Shown here: one piece after another, positions 8,688 to 18,086 of the stretch
How the letters are laid out: every line of letters starts with the position of its first letter
Position numbering within the stretch: position 1 is the first letter of the stretch
Origin: JAITVB01 sp031553805
Lineage (GTDB): Bacteria; Bacteroidota; Bacteroidia; Bacteroidales; Rikenellaceae
Direction: 5' to 3'
Assembly: GCA_031553805.1 (NCBI GenBank)
Contig: JAVBLC010000001.1
Location: 195,361-259,360, forward strand
Length of the DNA: 64,000 nucleotides
Made by a program: the position numbers and the translations under genes
Notes under the pieces: generated by a model
Databases searched by the model: none
What the model saw: only the letters and a program-made list of their open reading frames with translations
What the model was told of the DNA's origin: nothing

Positions 8688-8778
8688 TTATCTCGAAAAG
8701 AGGTCCCATCTTTGTAGTGCCTATCCTGGAAAATCCCTTCCGGGTCCGACGCTTGTCGATACAAAAACACACAGTATA

Positions 8779-11322
8779 ATGTCACAAAAACAACCCTCTA
8801 AGCCGGGCAGCCTGGCCGAATATCCCTACACCCAAGCGGTGGAGGAGGCCAAGGTTTATTTCAAGGGCGACGACCTGGCGGCCACCGTCTGGGTTAGCAA
8901 ATACGCCCTGAAAGACTCGATGGGTAAGATCTACGAAAGCTCGCCCGAGCAGATGCACTGGCGCATCGCCAACGAGATTGCCCGCATCGAGGCGAAATAC
9001 GCCAATCCGATGAGCGCCAACGAAGTACACGGCCTGCTCAAGGATTTCCGGTATTTGATTCCGCAAGGGGGGCCGATGACCGGCATCGGCAACAACCTGC
9101 AAATCGCCTCGTTGTCGAACTGTTTCGTGATCGGCCACCGCAACCCGGCCGACTCCTACGGCGGCATCATCCGCATCGATGAGGAGCAGGTGCAGCTGAT
9201 GAAACGCCGCGGCGGCGTGGGCCACGACCTTTCCCATATTCGCCCTACGGGCAGTCCTGTACTCAACAGTGCGCTGACTTCAACCGGGATCGTTCCTTTT
9301 ATGGAACGTTATTCGAACTCGACCCGCGAAGTGGCCCAGGATGGCCGCCGGGGAGCGCTGATGCTTTCGCTCTCGGTAAAGCACCCCGATGCCGAAAACT
9401 TTATCAATGCCAAGGTCGAGCAGGGAAAAGTAACCGGGGCCAACGTGTCGATCAAGATCGACGACGAATTTATGCGTGCGGTAGCCAGTGGCGAGAAGTA
9501 CATTCAAAAATTCCCGATCGACTCGGACAACCCGATGTATGTCAAAGAAATCGACGCCCGCACGCTATGGAACAAGATCATCCACAACGCCTGGAAATCG
9601 GCCGAGCCGGGGGTGCTGTTCTGGGACACGATCCTGCGCGAATCGGTGCCCGACTGCTATGCCGGCGAAGGGTTCCGCACGGTGTCGACCAACCCCTGCG
9701 GTGAAATTCCGTTGTGCCCCTACGACAGTTGCCGCCTGTTGGCGATCAACCTCTACAGTTATGTGGACGATCCGTTCACACCCAACGCCTGCTTCAACTT
9801 CGACAAGTTCAAGATGCACGTGGGCAAGGCGATGCGCGTGATGGACGACATCATCGACCTCGAATTGGAAAAGGTCGAAGCGATCATCGAAAAAATCACG
9901 AAAGACCCCGAAGAGGACGACATCCGCTCGGTGGAACACAACCTCTGGAAAAAGATCCGCGAAAAGGCGCTCCAGGGGCGCCGCACGGGCCTCGGCATCA
10001 CGGCCGAAGGCGATATGCTGGCCGCTTTAGGGTTGCAATATGGTTCGGACAAGGCGATCGATTTTGCGGTCGAAATTCAAAAAACGCTGTGCATCGAAGC
10101 TTACCGCGCCTCGGTCGAAATGGCCAAAGAACGTGGTGCGTTCCCGCTCTACGATACCAAGAAAGAGGCCGCCAACCCGATGATCAAGCGCATCAAGGCC
10201 GCCGATCCGGCCCTCTACAAAGAGATGGCCAAGGCGGGCCGCCGCAATATCGCCATGCTCACCATCGCCCCCACGGGCACCACGAGCCTGATGTCGCAGA
10301 CCACCTCGGGCATCGAACCCGTCTTTTTGCCCGTCTACAAGCGCCGCCGCAAGGTCAACCCCAACGACAAGGCGGTCAACGTCACGTTTACGGATGAGGT
10401 GGGCGATTCGTGGGAAGAGTACAACGTTTTCCACCACCATTTCATCACCTGGCTCGGGGTCAACGGTTACGATTACAAAAAACTGGGCAACGACGAGATC
10501 GACGAACTGGTCAAGAAATCGCCTTACTACAAAGCCACCTCGAACGACATCGACTGGGTGAGCAAGGTGCGGATGCAGGGTGCGATCCAGCAGTGGGTCG
10601 ACCACTCGATCTCGGTGACGGTCAACCTGCCCAACAGCGCGACCGAAGAGCTCGTGGACAAGGTTTACCGGACGGCCTGGGAATCGGGCTGCAAGGGAGT
10701 GACCGTCTACCGCGACGGCTCGCGGGCGGGCGTGCTCCTCTCGAATAAGGAGAAAAACGAGGAAGGCAGCTACAAACCGCCCCTGAAGCGTCCCGACGCC
10801 CTCGACGCCGACATCGTCCGCTTCAAGAACGGCGACGAAGACTGGATCGCCTTTGTCGGTATCTACAACGACCGCCCCTACGAAATCTTCACCGGTAAGA
10901 TCGAAGAGGACGCGATGTTCATTCCCAAGCGCATCACCAAGGGGATGATCCTCAAAGTCAAGGAAGAGGACGGGAGCAAGCGCTACGATTTTCAATACAA
11001 GGACAAGTACGGCTACACGAACACCGTGGGCGGCATCTCGCGCCTGTTCAGCGAAGAGTTCTGGAACTACGCCAAGCTGATCTCGGGCGTGCTGCGCAAC
11101 GGGATGCCGATCGTCGACATCGTCAACCTCGTGTCGGGGCTGCACCTGAACAGCGAAACGATCAACACGTGGAAAAACGGCGTCGAACGCGCCCTGCACC
11201 GTTACATACCCAATGGGACGAAGCCCAAGAACCTGATCTGTCCCGAGTGCGGCCAGGAGAGTCTCGTCTACCAGGAGGGGTGTCTGGTGTGCACCTCGTG
11301 CGGCCACTCCAAATGCGGATAA
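8779..11322 (+). CDS. nrdJ: Adenosylcobalamin-dependent (class II) ribonucleotide reductase
   Basis: Reduces ribonucleotides to deoxyribonucleotides using coenzyme B12. The 847 residues contain the ten-stranded barrel with the finger-loop segment STNPCGEIPLCPYDSCRL (NPCGEI motif), TGLGITAEGDMLAALG, IAPTGTTSLMSQTTSGIEPVF and the GCKGVTVYRDGSR region, followed by a C-terminal TSCPD domain and a zinc-ribbon tail CPECGQESLVYQEGC...CTSCG. ATG at 8779 (MSQKQPSKPG) is chosen because the in-frame upstream extension to 8680 overlaps regulatory DNA. It stands as a single gene. B12 dependence is an established family trait, so the cell must make or import cobalamin. Confidence 0.95.
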   Translation: MSQKQPSKPGSLAEYPYTQAVEEAKVYFKGDDLAATVWVSKYALKDSMGKIYESSPEQMHWRIANEIARIEAKYANPMSANEVHGLLKDFRYLIPQGGPMTGIGNNLQIASLSNCFVIGHRNPADSYGGIIRIDEEQVQLMKRRGGVGHDLSHIRPTGSPVLNSALTSTGIVPFMERYSNSTREVAQDGRRGALMLSLSVKHPDAENFINAKVEQGKVTGANVSIKIDDEFMRAVASGEKYIQKFPIDSDNPMYVKEIDARTLWNKIIHNAWKSAEPGVLFWDTILRESVPDCYAGEGFRTVSTNPCGEIPLCPYDSCRLLAINLYSYVDDPFTPNACFNFDKFKMHVGKAMRVMDDIIDLELEKVEAIIEKITKDPEEDDIRSVEHNLWKKIREKALQGRRTGLGITAEGDMLAALGLQYGSDKAIDFAVEIQKTLCIEAYRASVEMAKERGAFPLYDTKKEAANPMIKRIKAADPALYKEMAKAGRRNIAMLTIAPTGTTSLMSQTTSGIEPVFLPVYKRRRKVNPNDKAVNVTFTDEVGDSWEEYNVFHHHFITWLGVNGYDYKKLGNDEIDELVKKSPYYKATSNDIDWVSKVRMQGAIQQWVDHSISVTVNLPNSATEELVDKVYRTAWESGCKGVTVYRDGSRAGVLLSNKEKNEEGSYKPPLKRPDALDADIVRFKNGDEDWIAFVGIYNDRPYEIFTGKIEEDAMFIPKRITKGMILKVKEEDGSKRYDFQYKDKYGYTNTVGGISRLFSEEFWNYAKLISGVLRNGMPIVDIVNLVSGLHLNSETINTWKNGVERALHRYIPNGTKPKNLICPECGQESLVYQEGCLVCTSCGHSKCG

Positions 11323-11363
11323 ACAAAAACGAGAATAAGAAAATATTCTGTTGCGATCCGGTT

Positions 11364-11391
11364 GGCAGCCTTTCCTTTCGGGAAGACTGCC
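11364..11391 (+). terminator. Weak hairpin after nrdJ
   Basis: Stem GGCAG/CTGCC continues after one mismatch into CTTTCC/GGGAAG with one G:U pair and a short TTTC-type loop. There is no T run, so this may be a processing or pause hairpin rather than a real terminator. Confidence 0.3.
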
Positions 11392-11434
11392 GGCCGGTAA
11401 TGCAATAAACCGCAGACCAAATGCGTTTCCGCTG

Positions 11435-11465
11435 TTGCAATTATCGCCGATATTGCGTACTTTTG
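11435..11465 (+). promoter_or_regulatory. Bacteroidota promoter for the 11.5 kb lipoprotein
   Basis: TTG at 11435-11437, 20 nt spacer, TACTTTTG at 11458-11465. This is a good match to the -33/-7 pattern, with the ATG 65 bp downstream. Confidence 0.65.
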
Positions 11466-11529
11466 TGCGTAAGGGCAGGGAAGGAATGCAGCGTTTAGGG
11501 TTCCTTACGCATCTACCGAATATAACCTT

Positions 11530-12102
11530 ATGAGAATGAAAAAAGTTTACCTGGCCGCGCTGGCCCTACTGGCAATCGCCTCGACGGCTTGCAAAAAAGA
11601 CCCGCCGGCGCCGGCACCGCCGCCAACTACACAAGACTTTTACGTGAACGTGCTGTGTACCAAATCGGGTTACCTCAGCAACAGGATCGCCACACCCTCG
11701 TCGGTCTACCTGTTCCAGGACACCGGAAAGAAGATCGACACCACGATCAGCTACTATCACACGGTCAAGCAGAGCCAGGTACTGATGTATCAAGATGGCA
11801 CCACGTCGGCCGCCTGCAAGTATATGGCGGAGAATGGGGCCAATACGTTTACGAACATTCCCGATGGGGATTATATCATCTGGGTGACTTTCAGCCCGAT
11901 CGACAAATCGGGTTACTACGCTGCCATGAGAAAGATCAAGGTCAATGTTGATTACCGCTGGAGAAGCGAGAATATGCTGTTTAACCTCGATAAGGATCCC
12001 GGGTTCTATGAATGGGACAACCCCTACCCGGACACCAAAGGCGGCCCCGGGGGGAACCCCTTTGAAAACTTCCCCCGGATAGACGATCCGTTGGAAGAAT
12101 AG
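11530..12102 (+). CDS. Putative lipoprotein, unknown function
   Basis: A 190-residue protein. The N-terminus MRMKKVYLAALALLAIASTACKKD is a signal peptide ending in a lipobox-like cysteine (IASTAC; Ser at -3 is not ideal). A proline-rich linker (DPPAPAPPPTT) follows, then a beta-rich domain with DGDYIIWVTFSPIDKSGYYAAM, similar in feel to surface-exposed carrier-type folds, and a glycine/proline-rich acidic tail. No family recognised. Start could also be the ATG at 11536. It is monocistronic: own promoter upstream and a strong terminator downstream. Confidence 0.75.
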   Translation: MRMKKVYLAALALLAIASTACKKDPPAPAPPPTTQDFYVNVLCTKSGYLSNRIATPSSVYLFQDTGKKIDTTISYYHTVKQSQVLMYQDGTTSAACKYMAENGANTFTNIPDGDYIIWVTFSPIDKSGYYAAMRKIKVNVDYRWRSENMLFNLDKDPGFYEWDNPYPDTKGGPGGNPFENFPRIDDPLEE

Positions 12103-12129
12103 GGCAGGACCTAAATAAACGATATATAT

Positions 12130-12160
12130 AAGCGGCGGGAATCATCCCGCCGCTTTTTTA
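12130..12160 (+). terminator. Rho-independent terminator
   Basis: An 11-bp perfect stem (AAGCGGCGGGA with TCCCGCCGCTT), 4-nt loop ATCA, then TTTTTTA. It ends the lipoprotein transcript 28 bp after its stop codon. Confidence 0.9.
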
Positions 12161-12430
12161 TTCCTGTCGGGGGAAGAAGCGCCCTTTTTACAGGCTGGAT
12201 TACAGGTGTTGCGCAACCCGGGCCAACCGGAGTCGTCTCGAAGCGGCGGACGAGTTCATCGGCGGAAGAGAGGTAACATAAGAAAGGGAGGATTCAATGG
12301 CGATCGAGCCAAAACTCAAACCGATGCGAGGACAACCCGAAATCTCGGGGGACAGCTTTCCGTCCTTGCACATCAAAGAACAGTCGCTTGTTATAAAAAG
12401 CGACGGTCCAAGCAGATGCAATTCCGCCGG
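12161..12430. repeat. Spacer with one palindromic repeat core
   Basis: No gene seen. Near 12389-12410 it carries gtcgcttgttataaaaagcgac, a variant of the GTCGCTTTTTATAAAAAGCGAC core found at 43.07 kb, again between convergent genes. The rest shows nothing recognisable. Confidence 0.4.
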
Positions 12431-14014
12431 TTACTCCCGTGTCAGGAGCAGGGCCATGTAGGGTCGGCCGGGGAGTTTTACTTTTTTGTTGTTGGCGTCG
12501 CCGATGGTGTATTGCAGGGCTTTGGTGACGAAGGTACCGTCGACGGGGGTGATGGTCATGTTCCAGGTGTCGATGACTTCGACTTTGATGCGTGTTCCGT
12601 CGGGGAACCGGGCGCGGTTGGGGATGCTGAATTCCCATTCCTTGGGGGCGTCCTTGCCGAGGTAGACGAGGATCTGGCCCGATTCGGAAATGGCGGTGTT
12701 CATGTAGTTCCAGTTGTCGATGATGCGGAACGGGCCGGTGCGTTCGATGAGCTGGCGCAGGAAGGCGATGCGTGCCGGGCTGGTACCGCGGAGCACGGCG
12801 CCTTTTTCGGTCCAGACGATGTGGTCGTCGCTGGTGAAGGTTTCGCCGTGAGTGGCATAAGCGCCGACCAGATAGCACTGCCAGAAGCGCGAGGTCATCT
12901 CTTCGCCGGTGAGGCTGCCCCAGCGGGCGGCGAAGTTGCCTTCGTAGCAGATTTCATCGAGCACGAGCGGTTTGCGGTAGCTGTCCTTGATGAGGCTCAC
13001 GCGGCCGAAATCGCGGCCCACCCATTCGTTTTGGATGCTGAGGTGGGTGATCAGCGGGTGGTGATTTTCGAAATAGATTTTGCCGTTGTGGCACGAGAGG
13101 AGGTGATTCGAAGGGTCGGCCTCGGCAACGGTTTCAAGGATGGCGATCCAGTCTTCCATCGTTTTGTCGCGCAGGAAGTCGTATTCGTTGGCAAGCGACC
13201 ACCACACGTTTTTAAACGAAGCCAGGCGTGATACGACGTATTTCACATAGTGAAGATCAGCTTCGCGCGACATCCGGTCGAACCCGAAGTAGCCCGCGTC
13301 ATAGGGGTGGAACAGGATCAGGTCGCACTGGATGCCCAGGCGGTCGAGGTCCTCGATCCGGCGTTCGAGGTGACGGAAGAAGCTGGTGTCGAAGCGCGAG
13401 AAATCCCACACGGCCACCGAGTCGCTTTCGAGGGGCACCCCGTCGATCTTCTGGTAGGGGTAGTAGCGCGGCTCGGTATTGTTATAGTCGTAAGTCTTGG
13501 GAAAGAGGCAGATGCGGATCTTGTTGAACGGCGATGCGGCGAGCGTTTTGAGCGTTTGCTCTTCGCGCAGCGAGTCGGGATGAATGAAAGCGTACATCGT
13601 CGTGCCGAACGGGTAGTAAGGTTTGCCGTCGGCATAGGCGAAGTCGTAGGTGTTGTGTACCCGCACCGGGCCGTGGTTGTCGCCCGTGGCCGCCACGCAG
13701 GTGAACGTGCCGCTTTGGGCGTTCAGCGCTTTCATATTGCTCGTGGTGGTATAGGTCCAGGTGCCTGTTTTTTCAGGCATGAAGCGGATTTTGTATTCGC
13801 TGCGCCCGTCATAGAAACCGGTGACGGTCACCTGGGTATCGCCGTTGGTGAACGTAGCTTTCAGCTGGGTGTCCAGGAAAGGGTTGCCCGTGCGGGTTCC
13901 CTTGAGGGTGACCTCAAAGCGGTCCCACTGTTCCACGACGGATTGGGCCGAGAGCGAAAAGGCGCCCAACAGGCAGACCACCAGCAGGACGATCGAACGT
14001 TTTTTAAAATTCAT
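12431..14014 (-). CDS. Secreted glycoside hydrolase, DUF5060/DUF4038-type
   Basis: A 527-residue exported enzyme. It has a signal peptide (KKRSIVLLVVCLLGAFSLSAQ), an N-terminal beta-sandwich of the DUF5060 type (about residues 25-110, VEQWDRFEVTLKG...FYDGRSEYKIRFMPEKTGTW), a TIM-barrel (about 125-440; FAYADGKPYYPFGTTMYAF) and a C-terminal beta domain of the DUF5605 type. Candidate catalytic acids are the Glu of SLANEYDF (acid/base) and of VLDEICYEG (nucleophile), matching a clan GH-A layout. The substrate is probably a plant or host polysaccharide but cannot be named. Start at 14014 (MNFKKRS) is preferred over 14023. It is transcribed away from the hydrogenase operon. Confidence 0.82.
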   Translation of the reverse strand: MNFKKRSIVLLVVCLLGAFSLSAQSVVEQWDRFEVTLKGTRTGNPFLDTQLKATFTNGDTQVTVTGFYDGRSEYKIRFMPEKTGTWTYTTTSNMKALNAQSGTFTCVAATGDNHGPVRVHNTYDFAYADGKPYYPFGTTMYAFIHPDSLREEQTLKTLAASPFNKIRICLFPKTYDYNNTEPRYYPYQKIDGVPLESDSVAVWDFSRFDTSFFRHLERRIEDLDRLGIQCDLILFHPYDAGYFGFDRMSREADLHYVKYVVSRLASFKNVWWSLANEYDFLRDKTMEDWIAILETVAEADPSNHLLSCHNGKIYFENHHPLITHLSIQNEWVGRDFGRVSLIKDSYRKPLVLDEICYEGNFAARWGSLTGEEMTSRFWQCYLVGAYATHGETFTSDDHIVWTEKGAVLRGTSPARIAFLRQLIERTGPFRIIDNWNYMNTAISESGQILVYLGKDAPKEWEFSIPNRARFPDGTRIKVEVIDTWNMTITPVDGTFVTKALQYTIGDANNKKVKLPGRPYMALLLTRE

Positions 14015-14083
14015 ACAGCACACGTTTTGGGGTTAAGAACATCGGGCGCCGGGCGGCGCTCGAATCGGTTTACTTCAGTTAGA

Positions 14084-14113
14084 CAAAAATAGCAAAAAGT
14101 TTCGGATCGGCAA
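14084..14113 (-). promoter_or_regulatory. Bacteroidota promoter for the DUF5060 glycosidase
   Basis: On the minus strand TTG (14113-14111), a 19-nt spacer and TATTTTTG (14091-14084) form an excellent -33/-7 match 70 bp ahead of the ATG. Confidence 0.7.
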
Positions 14114-14252
14114 CAGCCCGGCGGCGAATACGCAAAAAAACGATACAAAAACGCAATTTTTCGAAACCCCGACGTCGCCGCCGGGGTGTTTTTCGGAACT
14201 GTTTTTGCTGTTAGTCAAAAAACAATGTAGGAAATTTTTCTGCTGTTTTGTT

Positions 14253-14282
14253 TTGATGATAGCATAATAAATTGTACATTTA
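14253..14282 (+). promoter_or_regulatory. Probable promoter of the hydrogenase operon
   Basis: TTG at 14253-14255, 19-nt spacer, TACATTTA at 14275-14282 (one base off TAnnTTTG). It lies 63 bp before the hydB ATG. The rest of the 331-bp divergent region holds a GC-rich hairpin near 14165-14190 (ACCCCG/CGGGGT arms) followed by TTTTT, whose role is unclear. Confidence 0.5.
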
Positions 14283-14345
14283 AAGGTCGATAACCGAGAT
14301 TCTTTAACAGGCAGAACACCTATTTTCTAACCGACTCCACCACGT

Positions 14346-16259
14346 ATGCTAAACGGATCACATCATAACGAAACGATCGTTTCGCGGGAAGCGTTGGGCG
14401 CGCTGCAGCAACAGTGCCGGGCCGAGCTCGAGCGGCTCTACCGTCCCGCAGAGGGACACCGCACGGTGCTCGTGTGCGGCGAAACGGCGTGCAAGGCTTC
14501 GCGGGCCGACGCCCTGTGCGACGCTTTTTTTGCGGCGATCCACCGGGCGGAAATCCAGGACCGCATCCAGGTCGTCAAAACGGGCTGCTTCGGCTTCTGT
14601 GAGCAGGGCCCGATCGTCAAGATCCTGCCCGACGAGATTTTTTACGTCAAGGTGAGTCCCGAGGATGCGGACGAAATCGTCGCCAGCCACCTGGCTGAAA
14701 ACCAGCCGGTCGAACGGCTGATCTTCCGCGATCCGGCGACCGGCGACCGGCAGCCCCGCGCCGAGGAGATGGCTTTTTTCCAGGGACAGCAACTGGTCGT
14801 GCGCCAGAATGCCGGACGCATCGGGCTGGGCAACCTGTCGCACTACCTGGCGTGTGGCGGGGGCGAGGCGTTGGCCAAGGCGCTCTTCGAGATGACCCCC
14901 GAAGGGGTGATCGACGAAGTGACCCGTTCGGGCCTGCGCGGACGCGGTGGCGGAGGTTTTCCGACAGGGCGTAAATGGGCCTTTACCGCCCAGGCAAAAG
15001 GGACGGCTAAACGGACCGACCTTACCCAAAAGTATGTGGTGTGCAACGCCGACGAGGGCGACCCTGGCGCCTTTATGGACCGCTCGATCCTCGAAGGCGA
15101 CCCCCATTCGGTACTCGAGGCGATGGCCGTCTGCGGCTATGCGATCGGAGCGTCGAAGGGGCTGATGTATATCCGGGCCGAATATCCGCTGGCCGTGCAA
15201 AGCGTCCGGCGGGCCATTGCCCAGGCCCGCCAGGTGGGGCTGTTGGGCGAGCGCATTCTTGGGTCGGATTTTTCGTTCGACGTCGAGATCCGTTTCGGCG
15301 CCGGGGCGTTCGTCTGCGGCGAGGAAACGGCGCTGATCACCTCGATGGAGGGCAAGCGCGGCGAACCGTGGGTCAAGCCCCCGTTCCCCGCCGACCAGGG
15401 CTTTATGTATTGTCCGACGACGGTCAATAACGTCGAAACGCTGGCCAACATTCCCCGCATCATCCTACGCGGCGCCGACTGGTTTTCCGCCATAGGCACC
15501 GAAGGCTCCAAAGGCACGAAAGTTTTCGCCCTGGCGGGTAAGATCAATAACGTGGGGCTGATCGAGGTGCCGATGGGCACCACCCTCCACCAGATCATCT
15601 TCGGCATCGGCGGCGGCATCAAGGGCGGCCGGCAGTTTAAGGCCGTCCAGACCGGCGGCCCCTCGGGCGGTTGCCTCACCGGCAAACACCTCGACACGCC
15701 GATCGACTACGACAACCTCACCGCCGCCGGCTCGATGATGGGTTCGGGCGGGATGATCGTCATGGACGAAACCGATTGTATGGTGTCGGTGGCGAAATTC
15801 TACCTCGGATTCACCGTCGACGAATCTTGCGGGAAGTGCGCTCCCTGCCGGATCGGTAACAAGCGGTTATACGAAATCCTCGAAAAAATTACCGAGGGGA
15901 AGGCCGAGCTCGAAGATCTCGAAAAACTCCGCAACCTGGCCTATGTGATCAAGGATACCGCCCTGTGCGGCCTGGGCCAGACGTCTCCAAATCCGGTCCT
16001 CTCCACGTTGGATAACTTTTACGAAGAGTACGTGGCCCATGTGGTCGAAAAGCGTTGCCCGGCGGGGCGGTGCAAGTCGCTGATCCGCTACTACATCGAC
16101 CCCGAACTGTGTGTGGGTTGCACGGTGTGCGCCCGCAACTGCCCGGTCGACGCCATTTCGGGCGAACGCCGGATGGTGCCCACGCTCGACCTCGACAAGT
16201 GCATCCGGTGCGGGGTGTGCATCCGCAAGTGTAAATTCAACGCCATTTCGGCCCGATAG
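14346..16259 (+). CDS. hydB: [FeFe]-hydrogenase subunit HydB (NuoF-like, NAD-binding)
   Basis: Flavin/NAD subunit of a soluble trimeric hydrogenase. The 637 residues comprise an N-terminal thioredoxin-like [2Fe-2S] domain (CGETACKASRADALC...TGCFGFCEQGP, about 35-95), the NuoF FMN/NADH core with LRGRGGGGFPTGRKW (about 197-211), an SLBB segment, the ESCGKCAPCRIG [4Fe-4S] motif, and two C-terminal ferredoxin clusters (CVGCTVCARNCPVDA and CIRCGVCIRKCKFNA). This layout is that of HydB from electron-bifurcating hydrogenases that couple NADH and ferredoxin oxidation to H2. It is followed 2 bp later by hydA. The order B-A-C is a variation on the C-B-A order seen in Thermotoga. Confidence 0.93.
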   Translation: MLNGSHHNETIVSREALGALQQQCRAELERLYRPAEGHRTVLVCGETACKASRADALCDAFFAAIHRAEIQDRIQVVKTGCFGFCEQGPIVKILPDEIFYVKVSPEDADEIVASHLAENQPVERLIFRDPATGDRQPRAEEMAFFQGQQLVVRQNAGRIGLGNLSHYLACGGGEALAKALFEMTPEGVIDEVTRSGLRGRGGGGFPTGRKWAFTAQAKGTAKRTDLTQKYVVCNADEGDPGAFMDRSILEGDPHSVLEAMAVCGYAIGASKGLMYIRAEYPLAVQSVRRAIAQARQVGLLGERILGSDFSFDVEIRFGAGAFVCGEETALITSMEGKRGEPWVKPPFPADQGFMYCPTTVNNVETLANIPRIILRGADWFSAIGTEGSKGTKVFALAGKINNVGLIEVPMGTTLHQIIFGIGGGIKGGRQFKAVQTGGPSGGCLTGKHLDTPIDYDNLTAAGSMMGSGGMIVMDETDCMVSVAKFYLGFTVDESCGKCAPCRIGNKRLYEILEKITEGKAELEDLEKLRNLAYVIKDTALCGLGQTSPNPVLSTLDNFYEEYVAHVVEKRCPAGRCKSLIRYYIDPELCVGCTVCARNCPVDAISGERRMVPTLDLDKCIRCGVCIRKCKFNAISAR

Positions 16260-16261
16260 CT

Positions 16262-18073
16262 ATGGATACGGTCAAACTGCAGATAGACAAACACTCCGTC
16301 GAAGTGCCCGCCGGGACGACCCTGCTCGAGGCGGCCCGCACGGTAGGGATCCAGATCCCGACGCTGTGCTATATGAAACTGCCCCACCTCAATATCGAAA
16401 ACCATCCGGGCGGCTGCCGCATCTGTGCGGTCGAGGTTGCCGGGCGAAAAAACCTGGCCCCGGCGTGCTCGACCGTCTGTACCGACGGGATGACGGTGAC
16501 CACCAACTCGGTGCGGGTGCTCAACGCCCGCAAAACCGTCCTTGGGCTAATCCTGTCGGACCACCCGAAGGATTGCCTGTCGTGTTCTAAATCGGGCACG
16601 TGCGATCTGCAACGGATGGCGATCCGCCTCGGCATCCGCAACATCCCCGAAGCGGGGCAGTCGGCCAAGAAAAATCTGCCGAAAGATATCTCGCAGTCGA
16701 TCATCCGCGACATGGAAAAGTGCATCTTCTGCCGCCGCTGTGAGCGGATGTGCAACCGGGTGCAGACCGTCGGGGCGTTGCATGCCGTCAACCGCGGGTT
16801 CGATGCGGTAGTGCTCACCGCTTTCGGCGAACCGTTGCAGGAAACGACCTGCACGTTCTGCGGCCAGTGCGTGGCCGTGTGTCCGACGGGGGCGCTGACC
16901 GAATTCGACCACACGGTGCGGCTCGTGCGCCTGCTGGCGACACCCGGTGTGACGGTGGTGGTGCAAACCGCTCCGGCCGTACGTGCGGCGTTGGGCGAGG
17001 AGTTTGGGCTGCCGCCGGGAACACTGGTTACCGGTAAAATGGTCGCCGCCCTGCGCGAGTTGGGTTTCGATAAGGTATTCGACACCGATTTTGCCGCCGA
17101 CCTGACGATCATGGAAGAGGCTTCGGAGTTGCTCGACCGCCTCACCCGCCACCTGCAGGGCGATCCCACGGCACGGCTGCCGATGCTTACCTCGTGCTGC
17201 CCGGCGTGGGTCAATTTCATCGAAACTTATTACCCCGATATGCTCGATGTGCCTTCGACCGCCCGTTCGCCGCAACAGATGTTCGGGGCGATCGCCAACA
17301 CCTACCTGGCCGGCAAGATGGGGGTCGACCGCAAGAACATGGTGGTGGTGTCGGTGATGCCGTGCGTGGCCAAGAAATACGAGTGCGAACGCCAGGAGTT
17401 CTGGACCGACGGCGACCCCGATGTCAATTTTTCGATCACTACGCGCGAATTGGCGCACCTGATCCGCGAGGCAAACCTCAATTTCGACGAACTCGAAGAC
17501 TCGGATTTCGATCATCCGCTGGGCGAATCGACCGGCGCCGGGGTGATCTTCGGCACCACGGGCGGTGTGATCGAGGCCGCCGCACGAACAGCCTATGAAT
17601 GGTTTACAGGGGAAACCCTCGCAAAGGTCGACTTCACCGCCCTGCGCGGGATGGAAGGCCTGCGGGTGGCCGAAGTAGATTTCGGCGGCACCCCGATCCG
17701 TATCGGCATCGCCCACGGTTTGGGCAACGCGCGGCGGATGCTCGATCAGTTGCGGGCTGGCGAATTGGACCTGCACGCGATCGAGATCATGGCCTGCCCC
17801 GGCGGCTGCATCGGCGGCGGCGGGCAACCCCTCCACCATGGCGACGAGGCGATCCTCGCCGCCCGCCAGCAGGCGATCTACCGTGAGGACGCCGGCAAAC
17901 CGATCCGCAAATCCCACGAAAATCCGTTTATCAAAGCTCTGTATGCAGAATTCTTAGGAAAGCCTTTGGGCGAGAAGAGCCACCGCCTGCTCCACACCCG
18001 TTACCGCTGGAAGCGTGACCGGACGATGGCCCCGCAGTATGGCTACGACGCAATTCCCGATGTTTCCGACTAA
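16262..18073 (+). CDS. hydA: [FeFe]-hydrogenase catalytic subunit HydA
   Basis: H2-forming or H2-oxidising subunit, 603 residues. N-terminal NuoG-like [2Fe-2S] domain (PTLCYMKLP, GGCRICAVEV), the His/Cys cluster HPKDCLSCSKSGTC, and two [4Fe-4S] motifs (CIFCRRCERMC, CTFCGQCVAVCPTGA) precede the H-cluster domain. All three H-cluster signatures are intact: TSCCPAWVN (L1), MPCVAKKYE (L2) and MACPGGCIGGGGQP (L3), followed by a small-subunit-like tail. It is therefore expected to be active if the HydEFG maturases are encoded elsewhere; none are in the window. Middle gene of the hyd operon, tightly spaced on both sides. Confidence 0.96.
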   Translation: MDTVKLQIDKHSVEVPAGTTLLEAARTVGIQIPTLCYMKLPHLNIENHPGGCRICAVEVAGRKNLAPACSTVCTDGMTVTTNSVRVLNARKTVLGLILSDHPKDCLSCSKSGTCDLQRMAIRLGIRNIPEAGQSAKKNLPKDISQSIIRDMEKCIFCRRCERMCNRVQTVGALHAVNRGFDAVVLTAFGEPLQETTCTFCGQCVAVCPTGALTEFDHTVRLVRLLATPGVTVVVQTAPAVRAALGEEFGLPPGTLVTGKMVAALRELGFDKVFDTDFAADLTIMEEASELLDRLTRHLQGDPTARLPMLTSCCPAWVNFIETYYPDMLDVPSTARSPQQMFGAIANTYLAGKMGVDRKNMVVVSVMPCVAKKYECERQEFWTDGDPDVNFSITTRELAHLIREANLNFDELEDSDFDHPLGESTGAGVIFGTTGGVIEAAARTAYEWFTGETLAKVDFTALRGMEGLRVAEVDFGGTPIRIGIAHGLGNARRMLDQLRAGELDLHAIEIMACPGGCIGGGGQPLHHGDEAILAARQQAIYREDAGKPIRKSHENPFIKALYAEFLGKPLGEKSHRLLHTRYRWKRDRTMAPQYGYDAIPDVSD

Positions 18074-18086
18074 ACCCGCTCCGACC

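Noticed and set aside
8579..8778. Replication origin at the DnaA box cluster
   Set aside because: Only one exact box and one weak box in 200 bp, and no dnaA or other origin genes nearby; too few for an oriC call.
8579..8778. Cobalamin riboswitch ahead of the B12-dependent reductase
   Set aside because: No B12-box-like conserved segment recognised.
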